DNA of 10,552 bases from JBJXHB01 sp046160725 (GCA_046160725.1 JBJXHB010000539.1:1-10552), one strand, 5' to 3'; positions 1 to 9,698 are shown, counted from the stretch's first letter. Notes: generated by a model not told the origin, from the sequence alone. Translations and numbers: made by a program.

Positions 1-911
1 GGCTGGCCGGGCCGGTGGCCGCGTCGCAGCTGGCACAGGCGCGCGCCAATGCGGCGGCTGCCGCTGCTGAGCGCGAGCGCAGCGAGGACCTGTTCCGCCA
101 GGGCTTCATCGGCCAGGCACGGCTGGACGAGGCGCGGCGAGCCGCATCGGTGGCGTCCAGCCTGGTGGAGGCGGCCCAGGCGCAGGCCCAGGCCAACCTG
201 CAGGGGCCGGAGCTCGATGCCGCGCTGGCGCGCGAGGCCGAGGCCCGCGCCGCGCTGGACGTGGCGCGCAGCCGGCTGGCGCAGATGCGCATCACGGCCC
301 CGACCGATGGCGTGGTGCTGGTCCGCCTGGCCGAACCGGGGCAGATCGTCCAGCCGGGCACACGGCTGCTGGAGCTGAGCCTGGACGGCGCGTTGCAGCT
401 GGTGGCGCAGGTCGACGAGAAGTACCTGTCGCAGATCACGCCCGGCCAGCCGGCCACGGTGCTGGCCGATGCCTTCCCGGCGCAGCGCTTCGCGGCCCAG
501 GTGGCCAGCGTGGCGCCGGGGGTGGATGCGCAGCGCGGGTCGGTGGAAGTCAAGTTCGCGCTGGCATCGCCGCCGGCCTTCCTGCGCAGCGACCTGACGC
601 TGTCCATCGAAGTCGAGACCGCGCGGCGGGCCCAGGCCTTGGTGCTGCCGGTGCAGGCCCTGCGCGCCGGTGACAGCGTGCTGGTCGTCGAGGACGGCCG
701 AGCCGTGGCGCGGCCGCTGCGCATCGGCATCCGCACGCTGCAGGCGCTGGAGGTGCTGCAGGGCCTGAAGGCCGGCGAGGCCGTGGTGTTGACGGCCGGT
801 ATCGAGCCGGGCCAGCGCGTGCGGGCTGTGGCAGCGGCGCCGCGCGCCGGCGCCGGCGGCGCAGCCAATGCCGAGGCCATGAACAGCGCCGTGCAGAGCA
901 TGGGGCGGTGA
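1..911 (+). CDS. HlyD/MacA-family periplasmic adaptor subunit of an ABC export system (5' partial)
   Basis: The reading frame is already open at the left edge (codons from base 3), so the N-terminus with its signal or membrane anchor lies outside the window; about 302 residues are visible. The visible part begins in a long Ala/Gln/Glu/Arg-rich coiled-coil hairpin (first ~95 residues) whose turn region contains LFRQGFIGQARLDEA, typical of membrane-fusion proteins. Next comes the second half of a lipoyl domain (RITAPTDGVVLVRLAEPGQIVQPG), then a beta-barrel region (VDEKYLSQITPGQPATV) and a membrane-proximal domain ending in an Ala/Gly-rich tail. Such adaptors bridge an inner-membrane transporter to an outer-membrane channel. 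The permease gene begins 7 nt after the stop, so this is the first visible gene of an adaptor-permease-ATPase operon. The partner genes favour an ABC (MacA/DevB-like) role over an RND one. The substrate cannot be read from sequence. Confidence 0.9.
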   Translation, partial: LAGPVAASQLAQARANAAAAAAERERSEDLFRQGFIGQARLDEARRAASVASSLVEAAQAQAQANLQGPELDAALAREAEARAALDVARSRLAQMRITAPTDGVVLVRLAEPGQIVQPGTRLLELSLDGALQLVAQVDEKYLSQITPGQPATVLADAFPAQRFAAQVASVAPGVDAQRGSVEVKFALASPPAFLRSDLTLSIEVETARRAQALVLPVQALRAGDSVLVVEDGRAVARPLRIGIRTLQALEVLQGLKAGEAVVLTAGIEPGQRVRAVAAAPRAGAGGAANAEAMNSAVQSMGR

Positions 912-918
912 GGGCGCG

Positions 919-2136
919 ATGCGGTTTGCGTTGATCGTGGCCCTGCGTTTCCTGCGCGAGGGGCGGTTCCAGTCGTTCCTGATCCTGTTCGGCGTGGCCG
1001 CCGGCGTGGCGGTGGTGACCTACATCTCGGCGCTGATCCAGGGCCTACAGGGCAACACCATCAACCGCACCCTGGGCGCCCAGGCACACCTCACGGTCAA
1101 GCCGCCGGAGGACCGCGCCCAGGCCGCGCTGGCGCCGGCCGCCGGCACGCAGATGCTGCGCGACGTCCAGGCGCGGGCGCAGCGCCCGCGCTCCATCGAC
1201 AACTGGCAGCCGCTGCTGCGCGAGCTGGCGGCCACGCCGGGTGTCAGCGCGGCGACCGCGGTGGTCAGTGGCTCTGGCCTGGCGCTGCGCGGCGAGGGCA
1301 GCCGCTCGGTGGCCGTGACCGGCGTGGACCTGGAGGGTTACGACCGGATCGTCGCCGTGAGCGAAAAGGTGGTGCGTGGCCAGGCCCGCCTGGGCCCGGG
1401 TGACACCATGGTTGGCCAGCAGCTGGCCGACGACCTGGGCGTCGGCGTGGGCGACCGCATCATCGTGCGCACCGGCGTCGAGGGCGTCGAGACGTTCACC
1501 ATCACGGCGCTGTTCGACCTCGGCAACCGCGAGCTCAACCGGCGAAATGTCTTCATCACCCTGCGCGCCGCGCAGAGCCTGTTCGGTCTGCCCGGCGGGG
1601 CGACGCACCTGTATGCCACGGTGGACGACCTGTTCGGCGCCGAGGCGATGGCGCGCCAGCTGACACGCCGCCTGGGCCAGGATGTCGAGAGCTGGATGGA
1701 CAGCAACGCGGCGCTGCTGTCGGCGCTGAATGCGCAGACCATCTCGACTCGGCTGATCCGCATCTTCACCGGGCTGGTGGTGATGCTGGGCATCGCCAGT
1801 GTGCTGGTGGTGTGGGTGGTTCAGAAGCGCAAGGAGATCGGCATCCTTCGGGCCATGGGCGCCACGCGCACCCAGATGACCGCGGTGTTCCTGTTCCAGG
1901 GCGCGCTGGTCGGGCTGGTCGGCTCGCTGCTGGGCACGGCGCTGGCCGCGGCGCTGCTGTGGGCTTTCTCCACCTTTGTCACCGGCAGCGACGGGCAGCG
2001 CCTGTTCGTGGTGTCGATGGAGCCGTCGCTGGCCCTGCTGGTGGCGGGCGTGGCCACGCTGTGCGGCGTGCTGGCCGCGGCAGCGCCGGCGCGCAGCGCC
2101 GCACGGCTGGACCCGGCGCAGGCGATCCGGCTATGA
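919..2136 (+). CDS. ABC transporter permease, MacB/FtsX type
   Basis: The 405-residue protein has the four-helix MacB/FtsX layout. TM1 lies near residues 18-40 (FLILFGVAAGVAVVTYISAL). A large periplasmic MacB-PCD-like domain spans roughly 45-270. Three C-terminal helices follow (around 280-300, 320-350 and 370-390). After TM2 the cytoplasmic stretch KRKEIGILRAMGATRTQM is the coupling element that contacts the ATPase in this superfamily, and the C-terminus ARSAARLDPAQAIRL is also characteristic. The ATP-binding domain is absent and encoded by the next gene, so this is a split system, unlike fused MacB. The ATG follows a weak GAGGG purine stretch. Its stop overlaps the start of the ATPase gene (ATGA), implying translational coupling. 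With an HlyD-type adaptor upstream, the complex probably works by mechanotransmission on a periplasmic or membrane substrate; LolC/E-like lipoprotein extraction is less likely because of the adaptor. Confidence 0.92.
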   Translation: MRFALIVALRFLREGRFQSFLILFGVAAGVAVVTYISALIQGLQGNTINRTLGAQAHLTVKPPEDRAQAALAPAAGTQMLRDVQARAQRPRSIDNWQPLLRELAATPGVSAATAVVSGSGLALRGEGSRSVAVTGVDLEGYDRIVAVSEKVVRGQARLGPGDTMVGQQLADDLGVGVGDRIIVRTGVEGVETFTITALFDLGNRELNRRNVFITLRAAQSLFGLPGGATHLYATVDDLFGAEAMARQLTRRLGQDVESWMDSNAALLSALNAQTISTRLIRIFTGLVVMLGIASVLVVWVVQKRKEIGILRAMGATRTQMTAVFLFQGALVGLVGSLLGTALAAALLWAFSTFVTGSDGQRLFVVSMEPSLALLVAGVATLCGVLAAAAPARSAARLDPAQAIRL

Positions 2137-2876
2137 CCGCGGGCGGTCCCCTGGCCGGACCGCCGCAGGCGGGGCCGGGCGTGCCGGTGGTCGAGCTGCA
2201 CGATGTGCACAAGAGCTACGGCATGGGTACGCCGGTGGAGACCGAGGTGCTGCACGGTGTCGACCTGGTGATCCGTCCGGGCGAGTTCGCGGCGCTGATC
2301 GGGCCCAGCGGATCGGGCAAGAGCACGTTGCTCAACATCATCGGCCTGCTGGAGCCCATGACCCACGGCATCTACCGTTTGCAGGGCCAGGAAGTCGGCG
2401 CCTTCGACGACGCGGCGCTGACGCGGGCGCGCGGCGACACGCTGGGCTTCGTGTTCCAGTTCCACCATCTGCTGCCGGCCTTCAGCGCCCTGGAGAACGT
2501 GCTGATGCCGCGCCTGATCCGCCAGGGGCGGCTGAGCACCGCGGACCGCGCGCATGGCATGGACCTGCTGCAGCGCGTGGGGCTGGCGGCGGCCGCGGAC
2601 AAGAAGCCTGGCGAGCTGTCCGGCGGCATGCAGCAGCGGGTGGCGATCGCGCGCGCGCTGGCCCGCGGCAGCCCACTGGTGCTGGCCGACGAGCCCACCG
2701 GCAACCTGGACACCAAGACGGCGGACGATGTGTTCGAGCTGATGCGCCGCTTCAACCGCGAGCAGGGCACCGCCTTCCTGGTCGTCACCCACGACCCGCG
2801 GTTGGCCGCGCGCTGCGACCGCACCATCGAGCTGGTGGACGGGCGGGTCAAGGGTGCGGCGGCTACTGCGCCTTGA
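2133..2876 (+). CDS. ABC transporter ATP-binding protein, MacB/LolD family
   Basis: The 247-residue protein is the nucleotide-binding subunit for the preceding permease. All ATPase motifs are visible: Walker A GPSGSGKST (57-65), Q-loop Gln109 (FVFQFHHLLP), signature LSGGMQQR (162-169), Walker B LVLADEP with catalytic Glu187, D-loop NLD (191-193) and H-loop His220 (VVTHD). The signature has Met where Gln is usual, a tolerated position. The start is the ATG sharing ATGA with the permease stop. The frame stays open further upstream, but that part is antiparallel shadow of the permease gene and has no family similarity. An N-terminal extension of about 18 residues (Gly/Pro/Ala-rich) precedes the first ABC strand. 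The last 14 nt overlap the convergent response regulator gene. LolD is the main alternative, but the MacA-like adaptor upstream argues for an efflux assembly. Confidence 0.94.
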   Translation: MTAGGPLAGPPQAGPGVPVVELHDVHKSYGMGTPVETEVLHGVDLVIRPGEFAALIGPSGSGKSTLLNIIGLLEPMTHGIYRLQGQEVGAFDDAALTRARGDTLGFVFQFHHLLPAFSALENVLMPRLIRQGRLSTADRAHGMDLLQRVGLAAAADKKPGELSGGMQQRVAIARALARGSPLVLADEPTGNLDTKTADDVFELMRRFNREQGTAFLVVTHDPRLAARCDRTIELVDGRVKGAAATAP

Positions 2877-3705
2877 ACAGGCCCTGGAACGGGCGCGACA
2901 CCGGCAGCCGGTCGGTGCAGCCGCGCAGGCGCAGCTCCATCACGTTGTCGTCCACGCGTACCGCGGCGGCGACGCAGGCCACGGCCACGATCACTGAGCG
3001 GTGGACCTGCATGAAGCCCGCCGGGTCCAGCCGTGTCAGCAGGTCCTTCAGGGGCGTGCGCAACAGGGCGTCCTGCTGGCGGCTGTCCTGCCGGTAGACC
3101 ACGCGGGTGTAGCGGCTGTCGGACTCGAAGTACAGCACCTCGCCCAGGTCGATCAGCCGCAGTTCTTTGCCGACTGCGGCCCACAGCGCTGGCGGCGGCC
3201 CGATGGCCGATGGCGCCGGCACCAGGCGTTGCAGCAGGGCGCGCAGGGCGTCGGCGGTGCCTTCTTCCGTGGCATGGGCCGGGCTGTCGCCGGCATGCCT
3301 TGCGGGGGCTGGCGCGCCAGCGCCCTTGCCCGCCGCTGCTGCCGCCGCAAGACGGGCCTGGAGTCGGTCCACCGTGCGTTGCAGCCGGGCCGGCTCCACC
3401 GGCTTGACGAGGTAGTCGATGGCGCCGGTGTCAAAGGCCGCCAGCGCATGGTCGCCATAGGCCGTGACGAACACCACCGGCGTGCGGCCGTCGATGCGCT
3501 GCGCCACCTCGATGCCGCTCATGCCCGGCATGCGGATGTCCAGAAAGCACAGGTCGGGCTGGTGCTCCAGCCAGGCATCCCAGGCATCGGCGCCCTGGCT
3601 GGCCTGGGCCACGATGCGGGCCTGCGGCCAGGCCTGCGCCAGGGCCTCGGCCAGCTGCTCGCGCGGCGCGTCCTCGTCGTCGGCGATCAGGATGCGCGGT
3701 GTCAC
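2863..3705 (-). CDS. LytTR-family response regulator
   Basis: The 280-residue protein has a receiver domain (about 3-115) and a LytTR DNA-binding domain (about 172-276), joined by an Ala/Gly/Pro-rich linker. The receiver shows the acidic pocket D9/D10, phosphoacceptor D56 in LDIRMPGMSG, T81 and K101 (YLVKPVEP). The LytTR part contains ELRLIDLGEVLYFESDSRYTRV and FMQVHRSVIV, typical of the AlgR/LytR/AgrA class that binds paired direct repeats. The start is taken as GTG at 3705-3703, because it shares GTGA with the kinase stop and places the receiver's first strand (RILIADDE) right at the N-terminus. The longer open frame upstream is shadow of the kinase gene. It is the partner of the kinase encoded upstream and ends tail to tail with the ABC ATPase gene. 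Targets are unknown; autoregulation and control of the neighbouring ABC operon are both possible. Confidence 0.93.
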   Translation of the reverse strand: MTPRILIADDEDAPREQLAEALAQAWPQARIVAQASQGADAWDAWLEHQPDLCFLDIRMPGMSGIEVAQRIDGRTPVVFVTAYGDHALAAFDTGAIDYLVKPVEPARLQRTVDRLQARLAAAAAAGKGAGAPAPARHAGDSPAHATEEGTADALRALLQRLVPAPSAIGPPPALWAAVGKELRLIDLGEVLYFESDSRYTRVVYRQDSRQQDALLRTPLKDLLTRLDPAGFMQVHRSVIVAVACVAAAVRVDDNVMELRLRGCTDRLPVSRPFQGLFKAQ

Positions 3706-4925
3706 GGCCGTGCCCCCGGCATTGGCGGTGCGGCTGGCGCGGCGGCGACGGGCGGACCATCGACATGGATCTCGGCCCGCGTGCCGCCGCCAGCGCGGGG
3801 CGTCAGGCTGAAGCGCGCGGCCGCGCCCCAGGTGTGGTGCAGCCGACGCCGCAGGTTGGCCAGGCCCACGCCGTCGGTGGCGGTTGATGCCAGTCCCGCG
3901 CCGTCGTCGTCCACCCGCAGCCACCAGCCGTCAGCGGCGGCGCCACTGGTGACCCACAGGCGCCCACCACCGATCACCGGCTCCAGGCCGTGCTCGATGG
4001 CGTTTTCCACCAGTGTCAGCAGCAGGCCTGGTGGCAGTGGCTGGGCGGCCGTGGCCGGGTCGAGCTGCACATGGCTGTCCAGGCGCGGCCCGAGCCGGGC
4101 CTGCATCACGCCCAGGTAGTGCTGCACGGCCTGGGCCTCCTCGGCCAGCGGCACGGTGGGTCGGCCCAGCATCTCGGTGCCGTGGCGCAGAAAGGCCGTG
4201 AGATCGCGCAGCAGCGGGCCGGAGCGCACATCTCGCTTGTCCACCCAGTGCTGGAGCGTGGCCAGTGTGTTGAAGATGAAGTGCGGCTGGATCTGCCCTT
4301 GCAGCAGGCGCAACTCGGACTCGGCGGCGGACCGCGCCGCGGCATCGCGCTCGGCCGCCAGGCGGCTGAGCGCCAACCGCCGTTGCGTCACCTGGCGGCT
4401 GGCCTGGGCCAGGCCCCACAGCAGCAGGCCCATGCCCAGCGCCGTGCCGCCCACCGCCGGCCAAAGCCGGCCCTGGGACCGCTGCAGGGTGTCCAGCAGT
4501 GCGGCTGCATCCAGACTGCCGTGGCGCACCAGATGCCCGACCGCAAACCCGGCCAGTGCGCCGGCCGCCAGCAGCAGGGCCAGCAGCGCCAGGGTGCGCC
4601 ACTGTCGGGCGCGGGTGAAAGCATCCGGCTTTAGCCAGGCCGACAGCATGGCCAGCGACAGAATCAGCCAGAGGGCCAGGCCGGCGGCCAGCGCCGCCAC
4701 CAGCGGCAGCCCGGCGGCGCGCAGCCCGGTGCAAAGGCCGCCCAGGCCGCACACCCAGCCAACCCAGAAGCCCAGGCCCGGGCGCGTGTAGAGGAAGCGG
4801 TCCACCGCCTCGACCTGCTCGCGCAGGTCCGGTGCCATGCGCGCGTAGTGCGGCAGTGCCCAGCGGTAGTAGGAGCGCTGCAGGGCATTGCCGTGGGACA
4901 GCGAGGCAGGGGATGGGAGCGACAT
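3702..4925 (-). CDS. LytS/YpdA-like membrane sensor histidine kinase (His_kinase family)
   Basis: The 407-residue protein senses a signal at the inner membrane and phosphorylates the LytTR regulator encoded next. The N-terminal part has about four hydrophobic segments (near 51-72, 73-96, 110-133 and 155-174) and no large periplasmic domain, so the signal is probably perceived within or near the membrane. A short coiled coil (178-208) leads to the phosphoacceptor motif QIQPHFIFNTLATLQ with His215. The ATPase domain shows the N box LVENAIEHGLEP (305-316), the G1 box DDDGAG (339-344) and GVGLANLRRRL (352-362). The C-terminus carries an Ala/Pro-rich tail. The start chosen is ATG at 4925-4923. An in-frame ATG at 4994 would add 23 Arg/Gly-rich residues; neither has a convincing Shine-Dalgarno sequence, so the start is uncertain. 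The stop overlaps the regulator start by 4 nt (GTGA), which indicates coupling. Confidence 0.92.
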   Translation of the reverse strand: MSLPSPASLSHGNALQRSYYRWALPHYARMAPDLREQVEAVDRFLYTRPGLGFWVGWVCGLGGLCTGLRAAGLPLVAALAAGLALWLILSLAMLSAWLKPDAFTRARQWRTLALLALLLAAGALAGFAVGHLVRHGSLDAAALLDTLQRSQGRLWPAVGGTALGMGLLLWGLAQASRQVTQRRLALSRLAAERDAAARSAAESELRLLQGQIQPHFIFNTLATLQHWVDKRDVRSGPLLRDLTAFLRHGTEMLGRPTVPLAEEAQAVQHYLGVMQARLGPRLDSHVQLDPATAAQPLPPGLLLTLVENAIEHGLEPVIGGGRLWVTSGAAADGWWLRVDDDGAGLASTATDGVGLANLRRRLHHTWGAAARFSLTPRAGGGTRAEIHVDGPPVAAAPAAPPMPGARP

Positions 4926-5045
4926 GGGGCGCACTGTAGTCAGCCGACCTGCGCTGTCGTCGCCGCGGCCGGCGACCGGTCGTCGCCGCGCCATGAGCCG
5001 TCGCCCGCGGCGTGTGGACGGCCGGGCCGCCCGGGTGGATCGGCC
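4926..5045. promoter_or_regulatory. Intergenic region upstream of the kinase-regulator operon, with 12-bp direct repeats
   Basis: This 120-nt gap separates the XRE regulator stop from the kinase start. It holds two exact copies of GTCGTCGCCGCG at 4956-4967 and 4979-4990, with an 11-nt spacer (23 nt start to start). A degenerate third copy lies near 4997-5009. LytTR-domain regulators are known to bind paired direct repeats about two helical turns apart, so these may be sites for the adjacent regulator. A short palindrome CCGGGC-C-GCCCGG at 5022-5034 lies just past the XRE stop; it has no T-run and is weak as a terminator. No clear -35/-10 pair was found. If the kinase starts at 4994, the repeats would be coding. 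Confidence 0.35.
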
Positions 5046-5855
5046 TCAGGCCGCGCCAGCCAGCGCCCGCAGCAGCCCGGCGCTGGTGTCGTCGGACGGG
5101 TAGAACAGCTCGACGCCGACTTCGGCCAAGGTGATATCGCGTGGCGTGAGGAAGGTGGTGAGGGTCGAGAACATCGACAGTCGGCCCTGCGGCAGCAGCA
5201 GGTCGATCGGCACCAGCAGGCCCGGCTCGGGGCCGGTCGGCGCCGTGGTGGCCAGCGCCATCACGTTGGGATAGGCCGCCACCTCGGCGCGCAGGGCGCC
5301 CCAACCGTCGTCGGGCGCGGCGGCGGACAGCAGCTCCAGCTGGCGCCAGACATGGCGGCCCCAGGCGTCGAAATTGGCGCTGAACGCGGCCAACCCCTGC
5401 GGATGCAGGCTGATGCGGAAGACATTGAGCACCGGCTGCGCCAGTGCGGCCGGCAGCAGCGACAGCAGCGCTCGCGCCGCGGCGTTGGCCAGCATGATGT
5501 TCCAGTGCCGGTCGATCACCACGCCGGGATAGGGCTGGTGCGCGTCCAGCAGCCGCTGCAGCTGCTGCTGCACCGCCTGCATCGGCGGTGCGTCCAGGGC
5601 CGTCTCGGTGAAGCGCGGCGCATAGCCGGCCGCCAGCAGCAGCCGGTTGCGCTCGCGCAGCGGCAGCTGCAGCTCCTCGGCCAGGGCCAGCACGGCGGCC
5701 GGGCTGGGGCGGCTGCGGCCGGTCTCGACGAAGCTCATGTGCCGTGTCGACAGCCCGGCCGCCAGGGCCAGGTCCTCCTGGCTGCGGCGGCGCTGCTGGC
5801 GCCAGTGGCGGATCAGGTGGCCCACGGCGGGCGTGGCGGCAAGGGGCGTGCTCAT
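5046..5855 (-). CDS. XRE-family helix-turn-helix regulator with MmyB-like (MLTR) ligand-binding domain
   Basis: The 269-residue protein has an N-terminal XRE helix-turn-helix domain (about 12-75: LIRHWRQQRRRSQEDLALAAGLSTRHMSFVETGRSRPS). It is followed by an MmyB/MLTR-type PAS-like sensor domain (about 90-265) with the hallmark VIDRHWNIMLANAAARALL (113-131), NVFRISLHPQGL (144-155) and a C-terminal LAEVGVELFYPSDD segment. Proteins of this class are usually one-component transcription factors; the known examples respond to small, often fatty or hydrophobic ligands, but the ligand here is unknown. The ATG lies 4 nt after the stop of the c-subunit-like gene and has no Shine-Dalgarno of its own, so translation is probably coupled to that gene. 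The 19-bp palindrome upstream of the pair is a natural candidate operator for autoregulation. No metabolic target gene is adjacent except the c-subunit-like gene. Confidence 0.9.
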   Translation of the reverse strand: MSTPLAATPAVGHLIRHWRQQRRRSQEDLALAAGLSTRHMSFVETGRSRPSPAAVLALAEELQLPLRERNRLLLAAGYAPRFTETALDAPPMQAVQQQLQRLLDAHQPYPGVVIDRHWNIMLANAAARALLSLLPAALAQPVLNVFRISLHPQGLAAFSANFDAWGRHVWRQLELLSAAAPDDGWGALRAEVAAYPNVMALATTAPTGPEPGLLVPIDLLLPQGRLSMFSTLTTFLTPRDITLAEVGVELFYPSDDTSAGLLRALAGAA

Positions 5856-5859
5856 GCTG

Positions 5860-6099
5860 TCATTTGAACGGGTTCGCGGTCGCGAACCACAGCCCGATGC
5901 CGGTGGCGATGATGAAGGCGCCGTCGGTGACGCCCACGCCGAGGAAGAACCGCGTCTGCAACTCGCCGGCCAGCTCGGGCTGGCGGGCCACGCCCTCCAG
6001 CAGTTTCATGGTGGCCAGTCCGACGCCGATGCACGAACCGAAGGCGGGGATGCCGATCAGCAGGGCGACGGCCAGGGGCAGCAGGGACTCGGTGGTCAT
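5860..6099 (-). CDS. Solitary F0 ATP synthase subunit c-like proteolipid
   Basis: The 79-residue protein has the two-helix hairpin of an F0 c-subunit. Helix 1 (about 7-33) carries a glycine pattern (FGSCIGVGLA) similar to the GxGxGxG helix-packing motif. The polar loop ARQPELAGEL includes Arg39-Gln40-Pro41. Helix 2 (about 51-75) carries Asp59 (GVGVTDGAFIIA) at the position of the ion-carrying carboxylate, and the tail is TANPFK. The Asp without the Gln/Glu-Ser/Tyr sodium set points to protons if it works as a rotor. The start ATG at 6099 is supported by a strong AAGGAG (complement of 6106-6111), 6 nt away. No other atp gene lies nearby; canonical atpE sits inside the atp operon, so this is probably a divergent paralog. 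Thr58 beside Asp59 and Pro18 in helix 1 differ from the usual betaproteobacterial sequence. Whether it enters an ATP synthase ring, forms its own ring or does something else cannot be told. Confidence 0.88.
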   Translation of the reverse strand: MTTESLLPLAVALLIGIPAFGSCIGVGLATMKLLEGVARQPELAGELQTRFFLGVGVTDGAFIIATGIGLWFATANPFK

Positions 6100-6105
6100 G
6101 ACGGG

Positions 6106-6111
6106 CTCCTT
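6106..6111 (-). promoter_or_regulatory. Shine-Dalgarno of the c-subunit-like gene
   Basis: On the minus strand the sequence reads AAGGAG, followed by 6 nt and then the ATG at 6099. It is the clearest ribosome binding site in the window and fixes this start over the longer open frame that continues to 6312. High translation initiation would fit a subunit needed in many copies. Confidence 0.8.
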
Positions 6112-6167
6112 GTGGGGACGGGGTTGGTCGGGATGGCGCCAGTTTGCGGCGCGCGCTGCAGCCTGAC

Positions 6168-6186
6168 CATGACCTGCCAGGTCATG
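6168..6186. promoter_or_regulatory. Perfect 19-bp palindrome, candidate operator
   Basis: The sequence is CATGACCTG-C-CAGGTCATG, two perfect 9-bp arms around a single central base. It lies in the divergent region, 68 nt upstream of the c-subunit-like start and 35 nt left of the LexA box. Its size and symmetry fit the site of a dimeric HTH protein, and the XRE regulator of the same operon is the obvious candidate. That assignment is inferred. Overlap with a promoter could not be shown, because no clear -10/-35 pair was found. Confidence 0.5.
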
Positions 6187-6221
6187 ACGCTGGTGCCGAG
6201 CACCCGCGCCGAGGTCGAAGG

Positions 6222-6237
6222 CTGTATATTTGTCCAG
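6222..6237. promoter_or_regulatory. LexA (SOS) box upstream of dnaE2
   Basis: CTGTATATTTGTCCAG matches the CTG-N10-CAG LexA operator of beta- and gammaproteobacteria, with the AT-rich core expected. It ends 73 nt before the dnaE2 start and lies in the only conspicuously AT-rich patch of the intergenic region. TATATT at 6225-6230 could serve as a -10 element toward dnaE2, which would place LexA directly over the promoter. dnaE2 genes are classic SOS targets. The box is also 122 nt upstream of the divergent c-subunit-like gene, so LexA might affect that transcript too. Confidence 0.8.
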
Positions 6238-6250
6238 TATTCGGCCCGAC

Positions 6251-6268
6251 CGGTGCCATACGGCACCG
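6251..6268 (+). other. Hairpin in the dnaE2 leader
   Basis: CGGTGCC-ATAC-GGCACCG forms a perfect 7-bp GC-rich stem with a 4-nt loop, between the LexA box and the dnaE2 ATG. It is not followed by a T-run, so it is not an intrinsic terminator. It may form in the leader mRNA or be a DNA operator; its role is unknown. Confidence 0.4.
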
Positions 6269-6310
6269 CCGCACGGGCCCGTAGCCCGCCCCCACCTGCC
6301 TGCCCGCGCC

Positions 6311-9642
<3,332 letters not shown>

Positions 9643-9643
<1 letters not shown>

Positions 9644-9671
9644 GCGCACCGCTCGTGCGGTATGGTGCGCC
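9643..9671 (+). other. Inverted repeat at the dnaE2 3' end
   Basis: GGCGCACC (9643-9650) and GGTGCGCC (9664-9671) are perfect 8-bp arms around a 13-nt interior. A shorter competing hairpin, ACCGC-TCGT-GCGGT, spans 9648-9661. The left arm begins on the last base of the dnaE2 stop codon. No T-run follows, so intrinsic termination is doubtful. It could be a transcript-end hairpin or an operator ahead of the aldolase-family gene. Confidence 0.4.
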
Positions 9672-9698
9672 CTGTCCCTGACCAACATCCGTTCCGCC

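Noticed and set aside
1812..2132. Upstream extension of the ABC ATPase frame
   Set aside because: It overlaps the permease gene in another frame, has no ABC similarity, and the ATGA start at 2133 fits the family's usual N-terminus.
3706..3924. N-terminal extension of the response regulator
   Set aside because: It lies antiparallel in frame shadow of the kinase 3' end and is Arg/Gly-rich; the receiver domain starts directly after the GTG at 3705.
3001..4119. Long plus-strand open frame across the kinase/regulator genes
   Set aside because: It is the complement of two well-supported genes and its translation lacks any recognisable domain.
6230..6310. TTG start extending DnaE2 by 27 residues
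   Set aside because: It begins inside the LexA box, which must lie upstream of the transcript's coding part, and the added residues resemble no DnaE2 N-terminus.
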